Shown here one piece after another: positions 12,638 to 22,711 of a stretch of DNA of 64,000 nucleotides (positions are counted from its first letter, which is position 1; each line of letters opens with the position of its first letter). This DNA comes from Aeromonas fluvialis (GTDB lineage: Bacteria > Pseudomonadota > Gammaproteobacteria > Enterobacterales > Aeromonadaceae), in the NCBI RefSeq assembly GCF_000819885.1, contig NZ_CDBO01000067.1, forward strand, positions 1-64,000, in the 5' to 3' direction. Under the pieces are notes generated by a model that was given only the letters and a program-made list of their open reading frames with translations, was not told where the DNA came from and ran no database searches. Both the position numbers and the translations under genes were made by a program.

Positions 12638-15600
12638 TCAGTTCAGGTTTGGCCCCAACCAACGCTCGGCCTCTGCCAGGGTCAGCCCCTTGCGGACAGC
12701 GTAATCCTCAACCTGATCCTGCTGGATCTGCGCCACCGCGAAGTATTTGCTCTCGGGGTGAGAGAAGTACCAGCCGGACACCGCCGCCCCCGGCCACATG
12801 GCGAAGGATTCGGTGAGCTGCATGCCGATGGCCTGCTCGACATCCAGCAGCGCCCAGATGCTCCCCTTCTCGGTGTGCTCCGGGCAGGCCGGATAACCGG
12901 GGGCCGGGCGGATGCCCTGATAGTTCTCGCGGATAAGCTCCTCGTTGCTGAGGGCCTCGTCGGGAGCATAACCCCAGTGCCGCTTTCGCACCTGCTCGTG
13001 CAGATACTCGGCAAACGCCTCGGCCAGACGGTCGCACACCGCCTGAATAAGGATGGCGTTGTAGTCATCGTGCTGCGCCTTGTAGGCCTTGGCGATGGCC
13101 TCCTCACCGATGCCGCCGGTCACCGCGAAGGCGCCGATCCAATCAGGCTTGCCGCTCTCTTTCGGTGCTACATAGTCCGCCAGACAGTAGTTGGGGAAGC
13201 CCTGCTTCTCGCTCTGCTGGCGCAGGTGGTGCAGCACCTTGATGACCTCGGTGCGGGACTCGTCGCTGTAGACCTCGATGCTGTCCCCCACTGCGTTGGC
13301 CGGGAACAGGCCGATCACCCCGGCGCAGCGCACGCTCTGATCCTTTTCCAGCTGATCCAGCATGGCGTTGGCATCGGCAAATAAGGCCGTTGCCTCTGGG
13401 CCTATGATCTCGTCTTCAAGGATGCGCGGATACTTGCCCGCCAGCTCCCAGCTGAGGAAAAACGGTGTCCAGTCGATGTAGGGGCGCAGCACAGAAACCG
13501 GTACATCCTCGAACCTCTGCACCCCCGGTTCGCGGGGCGCAGGCGGCTGATAGCCGACCCAGTCCAGCTGATGCCGGTTGGCACGGGCATGGGCCAGACT
13601 GACCGGGCGGGAGCGCGGCTGCTTGCGGGCATGCTGATCCCGGGCAATCTCGTACTCCTTGTCGATACGGGCGACAAACGCCGCCTTGAGGTCCGGGCTG
13701 AGCAGGCTCTGAGCCACCCCCACCGCGCGGGAAGCGTTCGACACATAGACCACAGGCTCGGAATAGTTCTGCTCGATCTTGACCGCCGTATGCGCCTTGG
13801 AGGTAGTTGCGCCGCCAATCAGCAGCGGCAGCTTGAAGCCCTGACGCTCCATCTCTTTGGCCACGTGCACCATCTCGTCCAGCGAGGGTGTGATGAGGCC
13901 CGACAGGCCGATGATATCGGCGTTCACTTCCCGCGCCGTCTTGAGGATGGTCTCGCAGGAGACCATGACCCCGAGGTCGATGATCTCGAAGTTGTTGCAC
14001 TGCAGCACCACCCCGACGATGTTCTTGCCGATGTCGTGCACGTCCCCCTTGACGGTGGCCAGCACTATCTTTCCGTTACTGGAGCCGCCGGACTTCTCTG
14101 CCTCGATATAGGGCTGCAAATAGGCCACCGCCCGCTTCATCACCCGCGCCGATTTCACCACCTGCGGCAGGAACATCTTGCCCGCGCCGAACAGGTCGCC
14201 GACCACGTTCATGCCATCCATCAACGGCCCTTCGATGACGTGCAGCGGCTTCTCGGCACCGGCGCGCGCCTCTTCGGTGTCCTCTTCGATAAAGTCGGTG
14301 ATCCCCTTGACCAGCGCGTGCTCCAGCCGCTTGCCCACCGGCCAGCTGCGCCACTCCTGATCCCGCGGATCCTCCGCCTGGGCGCCGGCTCCGCGATAGG
14401 TCTCGGCGATGGCCAGCAGCTCCTCGGTGGCATTGTCGTTGAGGTTCAGCACCACCGCCTCGACCTTCTCTTTCAGCTCCGCCGGAATGTCTTCATAGAT
14501 GGCGAGCTGACCGGCGTTGACGATCCCCATGTCCATGCCGTTCTGGATGGCGTGGTAGAGGAAAACGGCGTGAATGGCTTCGCGCACCGGCTCGTTGCCG
14601 CGAAACGAAAACGAGACGTTGGAAACGCCGCCGGAGATCATGGCGTGGGGCAGGTTCGTCTTGATGTCCTTCACCGCCTCGATGAAGTCCACCGCATAGT
14701 TGTTGTGCTCGTCGATGCCGGTCGCCACCGCAAAGATGTTGGGATCGAAGATGATATCTTCCGGCGGGAAACCCACCTGATCAACCAGGATCCGGTAGGC
14801 GCGCTGGCAGATCTCGAACTTGCGGGCGCGGGTATCGGCCTGCCCCTTCTCGTCGAACGCCATCACGATCACGGCGGCGCCGTAGCGACGCAGCAGTCTG
14901 GCCTGTTGGATGAACTTCTCCTCCCCCTCCTTCATGGAGATAGAGTTGACCACCGGCTTGCCCTGCACGCACTTGAGGCCCGCTTCCAGCACCTCCCACT
15001 TGGAGGAGTCGATCATCACCGGCACCCGGGCGATGTCCGGCTCGCCGGCGATGAGGTTCAAGAAGCGCACCATGGCAGCTTCGGCGTCCAGCATCCCCTC
15101 GTCCATGTTGATATCGATGATCTGGGCGCCACTCTCTACCTGCTGCTTGGCAACGTCGAGCGCCTCGTCGTAGAGCCCCTCCTTGATCAGCCGCTTGAAC
15201 TTGGCCGAACCGGTAACGTTGGTTCGCTCCCCCACGTTCACGAACATGGATTCAGGGGTGATGATGAGGGGCTCGAGGCCCGACAGACGGCAGGCCACCG
15301 GCAGCTCGGGCAGCACACGCGGCTTGATGCCCACCACGGCTTCGGCCATGGCGCGGATATGGGTCGGGGTGGTGCCGCAGCAACCGCCGACCATGTTGAG
15401 GAAGCCGCTTTGGGCCCACTCGCGGATATGCTCTGCCATCTCGACGGCGTCGAGGTCGTACTCACCGAACGCGTTGGGCAGACCGGCGTTGGGGTGGGCG
15501 CTGACGCAGGATTCGCTGATGCGCGACAGCTCCTCCACATACTGACGAAGCTCGTCAGGGCCAAGCGCACAGTTGAGGCCGAACGATACCGGTTTGACGT

Positions 15601-16345
15601 GGCGTAGCGAGTGATAAAAGGCTTCGGTGGTCTGGCCGGAGAGGGTACGGCCGGAGGCGTCGGTAATGGTGCCGGAGATCATCACCGGCAGGCTGTAACC
15701 CAGCGCCTCGAACACCCCTTCCACCGCGAAGGCGGCCGCCTTGGCGTTGAGGGTATCGAAGATGGTCTCGATCAGGATGATGTCGGCGCCGCCCTCGATC
15801 AGGGCATGGGTCGATTCGGTATAGGCGGCCACCAGCTGGTCATAGGTGACGTTGCGCTTGCCGGGGTCGTTGACGTCCGGCGAGATGGAACAGGTGCGGT
15901 TGGTGGGGCCCAAGACCCCTGCGACGAAGCGCGGCTTGGCGGGATCTTTCGCCGTCCACTCGTCGGCCACGGCGCGGGCCAGACGGGCGGCTTCCCGGTT
16001 GATCTCGGCCGAAAACTCTTCCATCTCGTAATCGGCCATGGCGATGCGAGTGGCGTTGAAGGTGTTGGTCTCGAGAATGTCGGCCCCGGCAGCGCAATAC
16101 TGCTGGTGGATTTCGCGGATCACCGCCGGACGGGTCAGCACCAGCAGATCGTTGTTGCCCTTGATATCGGTATGCCAGTCGGCAAACCGCTCCCCCCGGT
16201 AGTCCGCCTCACCGAGCTTGTAGCCCTGGATCATGGTGCCCATGGCCCCGTCGATGATCAGGATCCGCTCCTTGAGGCAGGCTTCCAGCTTCTTTGTTAC
16301 GACCGACTGATTGCTCGGCTCTCTGCTCGACATTTCATTCGACAC
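12638..16345 (-). CDS. metH: Cobalamin-dependent methionine synthase MetH
   Basis: Transfers a methyl group from methyltetrahydrofolate to homocysteine through B12. Four modules are visible in 1235 residues: the homocysteine domain with zinc cysteines ([12 protein letters not shown] and [12 protein letters not shown]); the pterin domain ([22 protein letters not shown]); the B12 domain with DVHDIGKN, whose histidine (about residue 768) is the lower cobalt ligand; and the reactivation domain with [16 protein letters not shown]. The start is taken as GTG at 16345 because AGAGGA lies seven bases upstream; ATG at 16333 is too far from it. Confidence 0.97.
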   Translation of the reverse strand: MSNEMSSREPSNQSVVTKKLEACLKERILIIDGAMGTMIQGYKLGEADYRGERFADWHTDIKGNNDLLVLTRPAVIREIHQQYCAAGADILETNTFNATRIAMADYEMEEFSAEINREAARLARAVADEWTAKDPAKPRFVAGVLGPTNRTCSISPDVNDPGKRNVTYDQLVAAYTESTHALIEGGADIILIETIFDTLNAKAAAFAVEGVFEALGYSLPVMISGTITDASGRTLSGQTTEAFYHSLRHVKPVSFGLNCALGPDELRQYVEELSRISESCVSAHPNAGLPNAFGEYDLDAVEMAEHIREWAQSGFLNMVGGCCGTTPTHIRAMAEAVVGIKPRVLPELPVACRLSGLEPLIITPESMFVNVGERTNVTGSAKFKRLIKEGLYDEALDVAKQQVESGAQIIDINMDEGMLDAEAAMVRFLNLIAGEPDIARVPVMIDSSKWEVLEAGLKCVQGKPVVNSISMKEGEEKFIQQARLLRRYGAAVIVMAFDEKGQADTRARKFEICQRAYRILVDQVGFPPEDIIFDPNIFAVATGIDEHNNYAVDFIEAVKDIKTNLPHAMISGGVSNVSFSFRGNEPVREAIHAVFLYHAIQNGMDMGIVNAGQLAIYEDIPAELKEKVEAVVLNLNDNATEELLAIAETYRGAGAQAEDPRDQEWRSWPVGKRLEHALVKGITDFIEEDTEEARAGAEKPLHVIEGPLMDGMNVVGDLFGAGKMFLPQVVKSARVMKRAVAYLQPYIEAEKSGGSSNGKIVLATVKGDVHDIGKNIVGVVLQCNNFEIIDLGVMVSCETILKTAREVNADIIGLSGLITPSLDEMVHVAKEMERQGFKLPLLIGGATTSKAHTAVKIEQNYSEPVVYVSNASRAVGVAQSLLSPDLKAAFVARIDKEYEIARDQHARKQPRSRPVSLAHARANRHQLDWVGYQPPAPREPGVQRFEDVPVSVLRPYIDWTPFFLSWELAGKYPRILEDEIIGPEATALFADANAMLDQLEKDQSVRCAGVIGLFPANAVGDSIEVYSDESRTEVIKVLHHLRQQSEKQGFPNYCLADYVAPKESGKPDWIGAFAVTGGIGEEAIAKAYKAQHDDYNAILIQAVCDRLAEAFAEYLHEQVRKRHWGYAPDEALSNEELIRENYQGIRPAPGYPACPEHTEKGSIWALLDVEQAIGMQLTESFAMWPGAAVSGWYFSHPESKYFAVAQIQQDQVEDYAVRKGLTLAEAERWLGPNLN

Positions 16346-16549
16346 CGCGTATTCCTCTTACATCCATGCAACTGCGTGACAAACATCCTAACAGCAAACA
16401 AATAAAATGGAAATCTAGCCGTCTATCAGTCTAAATACGCCTCCATATACTCATTTATGGGTAATGAGTAACATGAGGCCCGAGGGTAACCTATGCTCGT
16501 CCTGCATAGGGATGCGTGCTTGCTGTCTACCAACGAGAAAAAAATAACT

Positions 16550-17827
16550 ATGAGCGTCTACTACACACTCTGCTTCCTGGCAGCGTTGGCGATCTTTATC
16601 GCCTTTGCCAACCAGTATGTTGTAAAGATCCAGACCACCATCGCCATCACCGCGGGCTCCATGCTGATCTCCGCACTGATGGTGCTGTTTGGCAAACTGG
16701 GTTGGTTCAATCTGGAACCTCTTGCCGTCAAGACCATGGAGAGCATCGACTTCCAGAACTTCCTGCTGAAGGGGATCCTGGGTTTCTTGCTGTTCGCTGG
16801 TGGCCTTGGCATCAACCTCAAGGCGCTGCGTAGCCAGAAGTGGGAGATCACCATTCTGGCCATTATTGCCACCGTACTTTCTACCTTCATCATCGGTTAC
16901 GGCTTCTGGTATATCGCCAAGCTGCTGGGCTGGGAGTTGCCGCTGGTCTACTGCATGCTGTTCGGCGCGCTGATCTCACCCACTGACCCCATTGCCGTAC
17001 TGGCCATCGTCAAGAAGATGCAGGCGCCCCCCCAGATTGCCATCCAGATCGAAGGGGAATCCCTGTTCAACGACGGTGTCGGTCTGGTCATCTTCGCCAC
17101 CGTGTTTGCCATCGCCTTTGGCGGTGTCGAACCGACCTTGGGCAGCGTGGCGGGATTGTTTCTGCACGAAGCCCTCGGCGGCATCCTGTTCGGTGCCGTG
17201 CTTGGCCTCATCGCCCACGTGATGATCAGCGCCACCGATGACGGCTCCCTCGAGCTGCTGCTGACCCTCTGCATTCCGACCGCCGGTTTTGCCTTTGCCA
17301 ACATGATCGGCGTCTCCGGCGCCCTGGCCATGGTGGTGACCGGCATTATGATCGGCAACTGGACCCGCCAATCCGGCTTCTCCGAGCAGAGCCGTCATCA
17401 CCTGGATCACTTCTGGGAGTTGATGGACCAGTTCCTCAACGCCCTGCTGTTCCTGCTGATCGGTCTGGCACTGGTGCTACTGGAACTCGCCTGGCGTGAC
17501 TGGATCCTGCTGGTCATCGCGGTGCCGCTCTGCCTGGCCGCCCGCTTCATCAGCGTGTCGCTGCCCTATGTGGCTTTCCGTCGATTCCGCAATTACAACA
17601 CCTTCTCGGTACGGATCCTCACCTGGGGTGGCCTGCGCGGGGGTCTGGCCATGGCGATGGCACTGGCGCTCCCGTCCGGGGTCATGATGATCCCGGAACA
17701 CGGGGTCGATCTGCGTCAGGTGATCCTGGTGATGACCTACTCGGTGGTGATGTTCTCCATCGTGGTGCAGGGCATGACCATCACCCCGATGATCACCGCT
17801 GCCAAGAAGGCCAGTGGCGACTACTGA
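16550..17827 (+). CDS. CPA1-family Na+/H+ antiporter (NhaP type)
   Basis: A polytopic inner-membrane protein of about 425 residues. The CPA1 hallmarks are clear: LFGALISPTDPIAVLAIVKK with the ion-binding aspartate, and EGESLFNDGVGLVIFATVFA with a second aspartate. A conserved arginine-rich helix appears as TWGGLRGGLAMAMALALPSG. It exchanges monovalent cations for protons; specificity (Na+ or K+) cannot be told from sequence. The ORF can be extended to 16493 but the added residues are hydrophilic and atypical, so ATG at 16550 is preferred. It is monocistronic with its own terminator. Confidence 0.9.
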   Translation: MSVYYTLCFLAALAIFIAFANQYVVKIQTTIAITAGSMLISALMVLFGKLGWFNLEPLAVKTMESIDFQNFLLKGILGFLLFAGGLGINLKALRSQKWEITILAIIATVLSTFIIGYGFWYIAKLLGWELPLVYCMLFGALISPTDPIAVLAIVKKMQAPPQIAIQIEGESLFNDGVGLVIFATVFAIAFGGVEPTLGSVAGLFLHEALGGILFGAVLGLIAHVMISATDDGSLELLLTLCIPTAGFAFANMIGVSGALAMVVTGIMIGNWTRQSGFSEQSRHHLDHFWELMDQFLNALLFLLIGLALVLLELAWRDWILLVIAVPLCLAARFISVSLPYVAFRRFRNYNTFSVRILTWGGLRGGLAMAMALALPSGVMMIPEHGVDLRQVILVMTYSVVMFSIVVQGMTITPMITAAKKASGDY

Positions 17828-17858
17828 GTCACCCCGCGGGCACCGATTGCAAAATAAA

Positions 17859-17887
17859 AGAGGGCTCCCGACGGGAGCCCTCTTTGT
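17859..17887 (+). terminator. Rho-independent terminator of the CPA1 antiporter gene
   Basis: AGAGGGCTCCC and GGGAGCCCTCT form a perfect 11-bp stem with a GAC loop, followed by TTTGTT. It lies about 30 bases after the stop codon. Confidence 0.9.
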
Positions 17888-18324
17888 TACTTAGTGCTGG
17901 TCGTTGATCGTACAAAGAAAAAACGACTTTCATGCAACTCCACCAAATAATTGTTTGCTTTTTATTCATGTCGAGGAGAGAATGCGCACCGGCTAGTTAA
18001 TCAGCCCTGTTTATGTTTATCCTGCAATGCTTCACCTCACGATGAATCCTGTCAGTTCCCGCATAACCTTCTTCTGATTTACTCGCCTTGAGAACCGTCA
18101 GGCTGTCTGCCTGCGTTGCCCGGCTCTCACGGTGCAGACCCGATCTGCCCACCCAAATGAACTATGCATCCGCATATTCCTTTGCGCATTCCTTGAAAAG
18201 TGCAGACGCCCCTGAACCGGGCTGGGTATTCCTGCGCGCTTGTCGCTCATACAACCGACCGCGCCCATTGACCTGACATTTGCCAATACAAGGAGCAAAC
18301 ACCTAATTTATATAGAGAAATACC
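17888..18324. other. Gene-poor interval without a supported feature
   Basis: About 440 bases with no convincing coding frame. The left part is comparatively AT-rich. A GAGGAGAGA followed by ATG at about 17981 would encode only four residues. An AAGGAG at about 18290 is not followed by a start codon at normal spacing. A promoter for the small ORF at 18325 is expected here. Confidence 0.4.
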
Positions 18325-18501
18325 ATGATGAAAGCAGTACAAACACACAAGCCTCTGCGTCGCAGCAAACCCATCAACCTGCCTGTGCAAGAGCACGACA
18401 ATGATGCGTTTCTGATCCAGTTCAGCACCCGCTTCAGCGGCGGTTTCGCCATCTCCTGTGATGGTATCGCTGGCGAGTTCTCCATCGAAGACCTCAACTG
18501 A
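18325..18501 (+). CDS. Small hypothetical protein (58 aa)
   Basis: An ORF of 58 codons starting ATGATGAAAGC, with AGAGA eight to twelve bases upstream. The product starts basic (MMKAVQTHKPLRRSKP) and ends acidic (GIAGEFSIEDLN), with a beta-like middle (AFLIQFSTRFSGGFAISCDG) and no signal peptide. A good terminator follows at 18536. Codon choice resembles real genes here (CTG, ATC, GGC, TTC). I do not recognise the family. It is not adjacent to any gene of its own operon. Confidence 0.6.
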   Translation: MMKAVQTHKPLRRSKPINLPVQEHDNDAFLIQFSTRFSGGFAISCDGIAGEFSIEDLN

Positions 18502-18535
18502 TCCTGCCTGCCAACCGGCAGCGCCCGATGCAGAC

Positions 18536-18566
18536 AGGCCGCAACTCACGGCGGCCTCTTTGCTTC
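18536..18566 (+). terminator. Rho-independent terminator after the 58-aa ORF
   Basis: AGGCCGC and GCGGCCT pair around an eight-base loop, followed by CTTTGCTTCTT on the plus strand. Its position 35 bases after the small ORF supports that ORF being expressed. Confidence 0.7.
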
Positions 18567-18762
18567 TTCCCAAACTATCATTTCATGATTGAAAAGTCAG
18601 CCTCGCCGCTGTTCCCCTCTCTGTCGCTTGTCCGACTGATAAACCATACATAACGCCACTTCGCTCACAGATCCCAGTAAAGAAAACCAGCGGAGATAGC
18701 TGACACAACAAGTTGTCGTTATAAGGAAGCTCCTTATCTACCGCGCACCAAAAGGCAATCAG

Positions 18763-19785
18763 ATGGCCACGATCAAACAGGTCGCTGCACTAGCCAGAGT
18801 CTCGACAGCGACCGTCTCACGGGTGCTTAACAACTCCGCCTACGTTGAACCTGCAACCCGGGAACGGGTTGAGAAGGCGATGCGCACACTCAACTATCGT
18901 CGGGATATGGCTGCGGTCGCGCTGGCTAAGCGGAGCGGAAATATGCTTGGTTTGCTAACAGGCAATCTCGCCGACCCCTTCTTTGCCAGATTGGCTCGCG
19001 GAGTGGAGGCCATCAGCCGGCAGCACGGTTTTCGCTTGATGGTGTGCAGCGGCTCCCATCAGAGCGAGCAGGAACAATATGGACTCGAGTTCCTGATCAA
19101 TCAGGGCTGCGAGGCGATCGTTGCCCACACCACTCGCCTCTCTGACGAGCAACTGCTCCGTTACGCCTCCCATATGCCAGCGCTAATCCCCATCAATCGC
19201 TATCTGCCAGAGCTGGCTCACCGCAGCGTCTGGCTGGACAACCGGGCAGGCACCAGAGCAGCCATCGATCATCTGGTGACCCAGGGCCATCGTCATATCG
19301 GTTTCATCACTTGCGATCTGCCGATCGCCGATCGGCAGCTGCGTCTGGAGGGATACCAGCAAGGAATGTCTCAATATCATCTGGAGATCAAACCAGGCTG
19401 GGTTATCAGTCAACCCTTTACCGAGGAGGGAGGCGAGCTGGCCGCTGCACACTTGCTGGCTGAGTGCTCGGAAATCACTGCGGTGCTCACCTTCAACGAT
19501 GTAATGGCAGCAGGCATGATGGCGCACCTGAGAAAATGCGGGCGACGACTCCCCGAGGATCTGTCGATTATCGGGTTTGATGACATTCTGCTGGCTCGCT
19601 ATCTCTACCCGACGCTCACCACCCTTCACTACCCCATAGAGACGATGGCCAAACGGGCTGCAGAGCTGGCCATCACCCGCCTGCAACAGCAGGAGCCGGG
19701 CCCGGGCCGCCATGAATTCAGCCCTTCACTGGTTATTCGAGAGTCTGTTTCGCCACTGATTCAAGCCCCAATCCTGCGACCATGA
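18763..19785 (+). CDS. LacI/GalR-family transcriptional regulator
   Basis: 340-residue repressor-type protein. The N-terminal helix-turn-helix (MATIKQVAALARVSTATVSR, then VLNN) and hinge (TRERVEKAMRTLNYRRDMAA) are canonical. The rest is a periplasmic-binding-like effector domain (GLLTGNLADPFFARLARGVE, VTQGHRHIGFI, FNDVMAAGMM, LSIIGFDDI). A perfect 18-bp palindrome lies 17 bases after its stop, immediately before the nhaC-patB pair, so those genes are the probable targets. The gene order recalls malI next to malX-malY in E. coli. The effector is not known. Confidence 0.92.
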   Translation: MATIKQVAALARVSTATVSRVLNNSAYVEPATRERVEKAMRTLNYRRDMAAVALAKRSGNMLGLLTGNLADPFFARLARGVEAISRQHGFRLMVCSGSHQSEQEQYGLEFLINQGCEAIVAHTTRLSDEQLLRYASHMPALIPINRYLPELAHRSVWLDNRAGTRAAIDHLVTQGHRHIGFITCDLPIADRQLRLEGYQQGMSQYHLEIKPGWVISQPFTEEGGELAAAHLLAECSEITAVLTFNDVMAAGMMAHLRKCGRRLPEDLSIIGFDDILLARYLYPTLTTLHYPIETMAKRAAELAITRLQQQEPGPGRHEFSPSLVIRESVSPLIQAPILRP

Positions 19786-19801
19786 TCACGTTTCATGACG
19801 C

Positions 19802-19819
19802 CATGTAACCGGTTACATG
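19802..19819. promoter_or_regulatory. Putative LacI-family operator (perfect palindrome)
   Basis: CATGTAACCGGTTACATG is a perfect 18-bp inverted repeat with the central CG typical of LacI/GalR operators. It lies between the regulator and the nhaC-like gene, about 80 bases before the latter's start. A possible -10 hexamer CATAAT is at 19861. Binding by the adjacent regulator is inferred. Confidence 0.8.
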
Positions 19820-19899
19820 ACCACCATGCAAGGCTCACATTTTCACCAACCTGTTCACCACATAATGGCGACATGTTCTGAAGCGATGGATCCACTGTG

Positions 19900-21363
19900 A
19901 TGAAACAAGAGAGAAAAACCCTGACCCTGGGGCTGGCTGCATTACCCATTCTGGTAATGCTCGGGCTCCTGATCGTTGGCTATGTTCTGATGGGACTGCG
20001 CATCGAGCCACTGCTCCTGCTGTCCGCCGTCTTCACCGCGCTGCTGGCCTGCTGGCAAGGCTACAGCTGGGACGAGATCATCCAATCCATCGTCCAGAAG
20101 CTGGCCAAGGCGATGCCTGTCATCCTTATTCTGGTCTGTGTCGGCGGTTTGATTGGCAGCTGGATGTTCAGCGGCACCATCCCCTACATGGTCTATTGGG
20201 GGCTCAAGCTGATTAGCCCGCAGTACATTCTTATCGCGGCTTTCTTCATTACCAGTCTGGTCTCGGTCTGTACCGGTACATCCTGGGGTTCGGCGGGCAC
20301 GGTCGGGGTGGCCCTGATGGGGGTTGCTCACGGCCTGGATGTCTCTCTGGCTGCCGCAGCCGGTGCCGTGGTATCCGGCGCCTATTTCGGAGACAAGATC
20401 TCTCCCCTCTCCGACTCAACCAACTTTGCCGCCATTGTGGCCGATACCACGCTCTACGCTCATATCCAGCATCTGCTCTGGACGACGTTGCCCAGCTTTT
20501 TGCTAGCTGCCTGCGTCTTCTTTTTCGCCGGTTTTTCTGCCATCGGGGAAGAGGTGGCCACACCGGAAAAGGTACTTACCATCCTGTCCACGCTGGAGCA
20601 GCTTTACCACTTCAACCCTCTCCTGCTGCTGCCCCCGCTGATTGTACTGTGGGGTGCGATCGCCAAGAAGCCCACCATCCCCTTGATGTTGCTGGCCAGC
20701 GCCATCGCTATCGGTCTCGGGATCACCATGCAGGGATTGCCGCTCCAGTCCGGTTTCAATGCCCTGATCGACGGCTTCAACCTCACCATGTTTACCCCGC
20801 TGGGTCATGACATCAGCCAGCTTATCCCCGATATTCCCCGCTTGCTCAATCGCGGCGGCATGTTCTCGATGATGAGCACCATTCTGCTGGTCTTCTGCGC
20901 CTTCTCCTTCGCGGGGGTACTGACGCTGACGGGCGCACTCGACCTCATCATCAATCGCCTGCTGACGCTCATTCACTCCACTGGCCAATTGATCGCCTCA
21001 ACCATCGCCACCACCCTGCTGGTCACCGGAGCCACCAGCGATGGCAAGCTGGCACTGCTTATCCCGGGCGAGCTGTTTCAGGATGCCTACCGCCGCATGG
21101 GGCTGGATACCAAGAACCTCTCCCGCACCATTGAAGATGCGGGCACAGTGATTGAACCCCTGATCCCGTGGACTGCCGCTGGTGTCTATATGGCGGGCAC
21201 CCTTGGTGTCTCGACGCTCGATTACCTGCCCTGGGCCATTCAATGCTATGCCGCCATCTTCTTCGCTCTTGCCTACGGCTTTACCGGCATCGGCATTGCG
21301 CGTACAGGCCAGCAAGAGTTGAGCAGGGAGCCACTGACCATGACTGTGGCCAAGGAGCAATAA
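19900..21363 (+). CDS. NhaC-family Na+/H+ antiporter
   Basis: About 487 residues with roughly a dozen hydrophobic segments. The family-defining stretch is SVCTGTSWGSAGTVGVALMG followed by GAVVSGAYFGDKISPLSDSTN. The later ATSDGKLALLIPGELF and EDAGTVIEPLIPWTAAGVYM also fit. Members exchange Na+ for H+ and some, such as MleN, couple to organic acids, so substrate is open. The pairing with a C-S lyase-like enzyme could mean a sulfur amino acid or other metabolite substrate. ATG at 19900 and GTG at 19897 are both possible starts. The stop is followed one base later by the patB gene. Confidence 0.88.
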   Translation: MKQERKTLTLGLAALPILVMLGLLIVGYVLMGLRIEPLLLLSAVFTALLACWQGYSWDEIIQSIVQKLAKAMPVILILVCVGGLIGSWMFSGTIPYMVYWGLKLISPQYILIAAFFITSLVSVCTGTSWGSAGTVGVALMGVAHGLDVSLAAAAGAVVSGAYFGDKISPLSDSTNFAAIVADTTLYAHIQHLLWTTLPSFLLAACVFFFAGFSAIGEEVATPEKVLTILSTLEQLYHFNPLLLLPPLIVLWGAIAKKPTIPLMLLASAIAIGLGITMQGLPLQSGFNALIDGFNLTMFTPLGHDISQLIPDIPRLLNRGGMFSMMSTILLVFCAFSFAGVLTLTGALDLIINRLLTLIHSTGQLIASTIATTLLVTGATSDGKLALLIPGELFQDAYRRMGLDTKNLSRTIEDAGTVIEPLIPWTAAGVYMAGTLGVSTLDYLPWAIQCYAAIFFALAYGFTGIGIARTGQQELSREPLTMTVAKEQ

Positions 21364-21364
21364 G

Positions 21365-22555
21365 ATGTCAGACCATAACTTCGACAGCGTGATTGATCGC
21401 CACAATACCAGCTCCATCAAGTGGGACTGCATGCCCCAATACCTTGGCATTGATGGCAGCGACCTGCTGCCGATGTGGGTATCCGATTTCGACTTTGCCT
21501 GCCCACCAGCCGTGCAGCAGGCACTGCAACAGCGGGTGGCCCACGGCGTCTTTGGTTACAGCGAACGGCGGGATGACTACTTCACCGCCATGCAACAGTG
21601 GTTTGCCCGGCGCCATCAGCTCACCATCGAACGGGAGTGGATCCACTCCATCGAGGGGGTGCTCCCCGGTATTTCACTGCTGTTGCAAATGCTGACACGA
21701 CCAGGAGAAGGGGTGGTTATCCAGGGCCCCTGCTATGGATCTTTTGCCAAGGTCATCGGTCTGAATGAGCGACGCCTGCTCGACAATCCACTGCAACGCA
21801 CAGGGAACAGCTACCAGATGGATCTGCCGCAACTAGCTCACCTCTTCAAGGTGGAACGCCCCGCCATGATGATCCTCTGCAATCCCCATAACCCGACCGG
21901 CAGAAGCTGGACGCTCACCGAGCTCTATGAGTTGGCAACGCTCTGCCAGCAACACGGCGTGACGCTGGTATCAGACGAGATCTGGGCAGACCTGCAGCTG
22001 GATGGACACAGACATACCTCGGTGCTCTCCCTGCCTGCCCATATGTTGCCAAACATGGTGGTGGCGACCTCCGCCAGCAAGAGCTTCGGTCTCTCCTCGC
22101 TGCGCATATCCAACTTCATCATTCCGGATCCTGCGCTGCGCCAGCGCTTTAAACAGCGTCTCGACGCCCATGGTCTGGATGTGTTCAATGCGCTCTCCAT
22201 GGAGGCGGCTACCGCGGCTTATCAACACGGCGAGGCATGGCTAAACGGCTTGCTCGCCTATTTGACGGAAAATCGCCGCTGGTTCGCCACGCAGCTGGCA
22301 ACCCGGTTGCCGGGTCTGCAACTGATGGACGCCGATGCCACCTATCTTGCCTGGATCGATTGCCGCCAGCTGGAGCTGGATGACGATGAGCTGAAACAGC
22401 GGCTTATCGAAGAGGCGAGAGTTGTACCATCGATGGGGATCGGCTTTGGCGAAGGGGGGCAGGGCTTTATTCGCCTCAATCTGGGCTGCCCGCGCAGCTA
22501 TCTGGAGCAGGCTCTCGATGGCCTGGAGGCGCTGGTCAGCAATACACCGGCCTGA
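21365..22555 (+). CDS. PatB/MalY-type PLP-dependent C-S beta-lyase or aminotransferase
   Basis: 396-residue fold-type I PLP enzyme. It has the MalY/PatB N-terminus (WDCMPQYLG, LLPMWVSDFDFACPPAV), the NPHNPTGR motif, SDEIWADL, and the PLP lysine near residue 239 in TSASKSFGLSS. The C-terminal ARVVPSMGIGFGEGGQGFIR also fits. Members cleave cystathionine or cysteine conjugates and MalY additionally modulates a regulator. One base separates it from the antiporter gene, so the two are cotranscribed, probably under the upstream LacI-type protein. The substrate is not known. Confidence 0.88.
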   Translation: MSDHNFDSVIDRHNTSSIKWDCMPQYLGIDGSDLLPMWVSDFDFACPPAVQQALQQRVAHGVFGYSERRDDYFTAMQQWFARRHQLTIEREWIHSIEGVLPGISLLLQMLTRPGEGVVIQGPCYGSFAKVIGLNERRLLDNPLQRTGNSYQMDLPQLAHLFKVERPAMMILCNPHNPTGRSWTLTELYELATLCQQHGVTLVSDEIWADLQLDGHRHTSVLSLPAHMLPNMVVATSASKSFGLSSLRISNFIIPDPALRQRFKQRLDAHGLDVFNALSMEAATAAYQHGEAWLNGLLAYLTENRRWFATQLATRLPGLQLMDADATYLAWIDCRQLELDDDELKQRLIEEARVVPSMGIGFGEGGQGFIRLNLGCPRSYLEQALDGLEALVSNTPA

Positions 22556-22711
22556 GTGAAGCGAGTTGGGGCTGCACTGCCCCGACTTTTATCTCATGCG
22601 CCGCTATAAGTAAGCTCGCAAGCCGTCAACCTTCCATGACAAGATCCGAGAAAACTGAACACTCCTGCCCGAATGTGGTAGTACAGCCCATTAAACACCC
22701 AGCCAGAACCA

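Noticed and set aside
13571-15607. 678-codon plus-strand frame opposite metH
   Set aside because: His/Asp/Val-rich composition characteristic of a reverse-complement frame of a GC-rich gene.
16346-16549. MetR or B12 riboswitch upstream of metH
   Set aside because: I could not identify a convincing TGAA...TTCA site or cobalamin-box sequence, so none is annotated.
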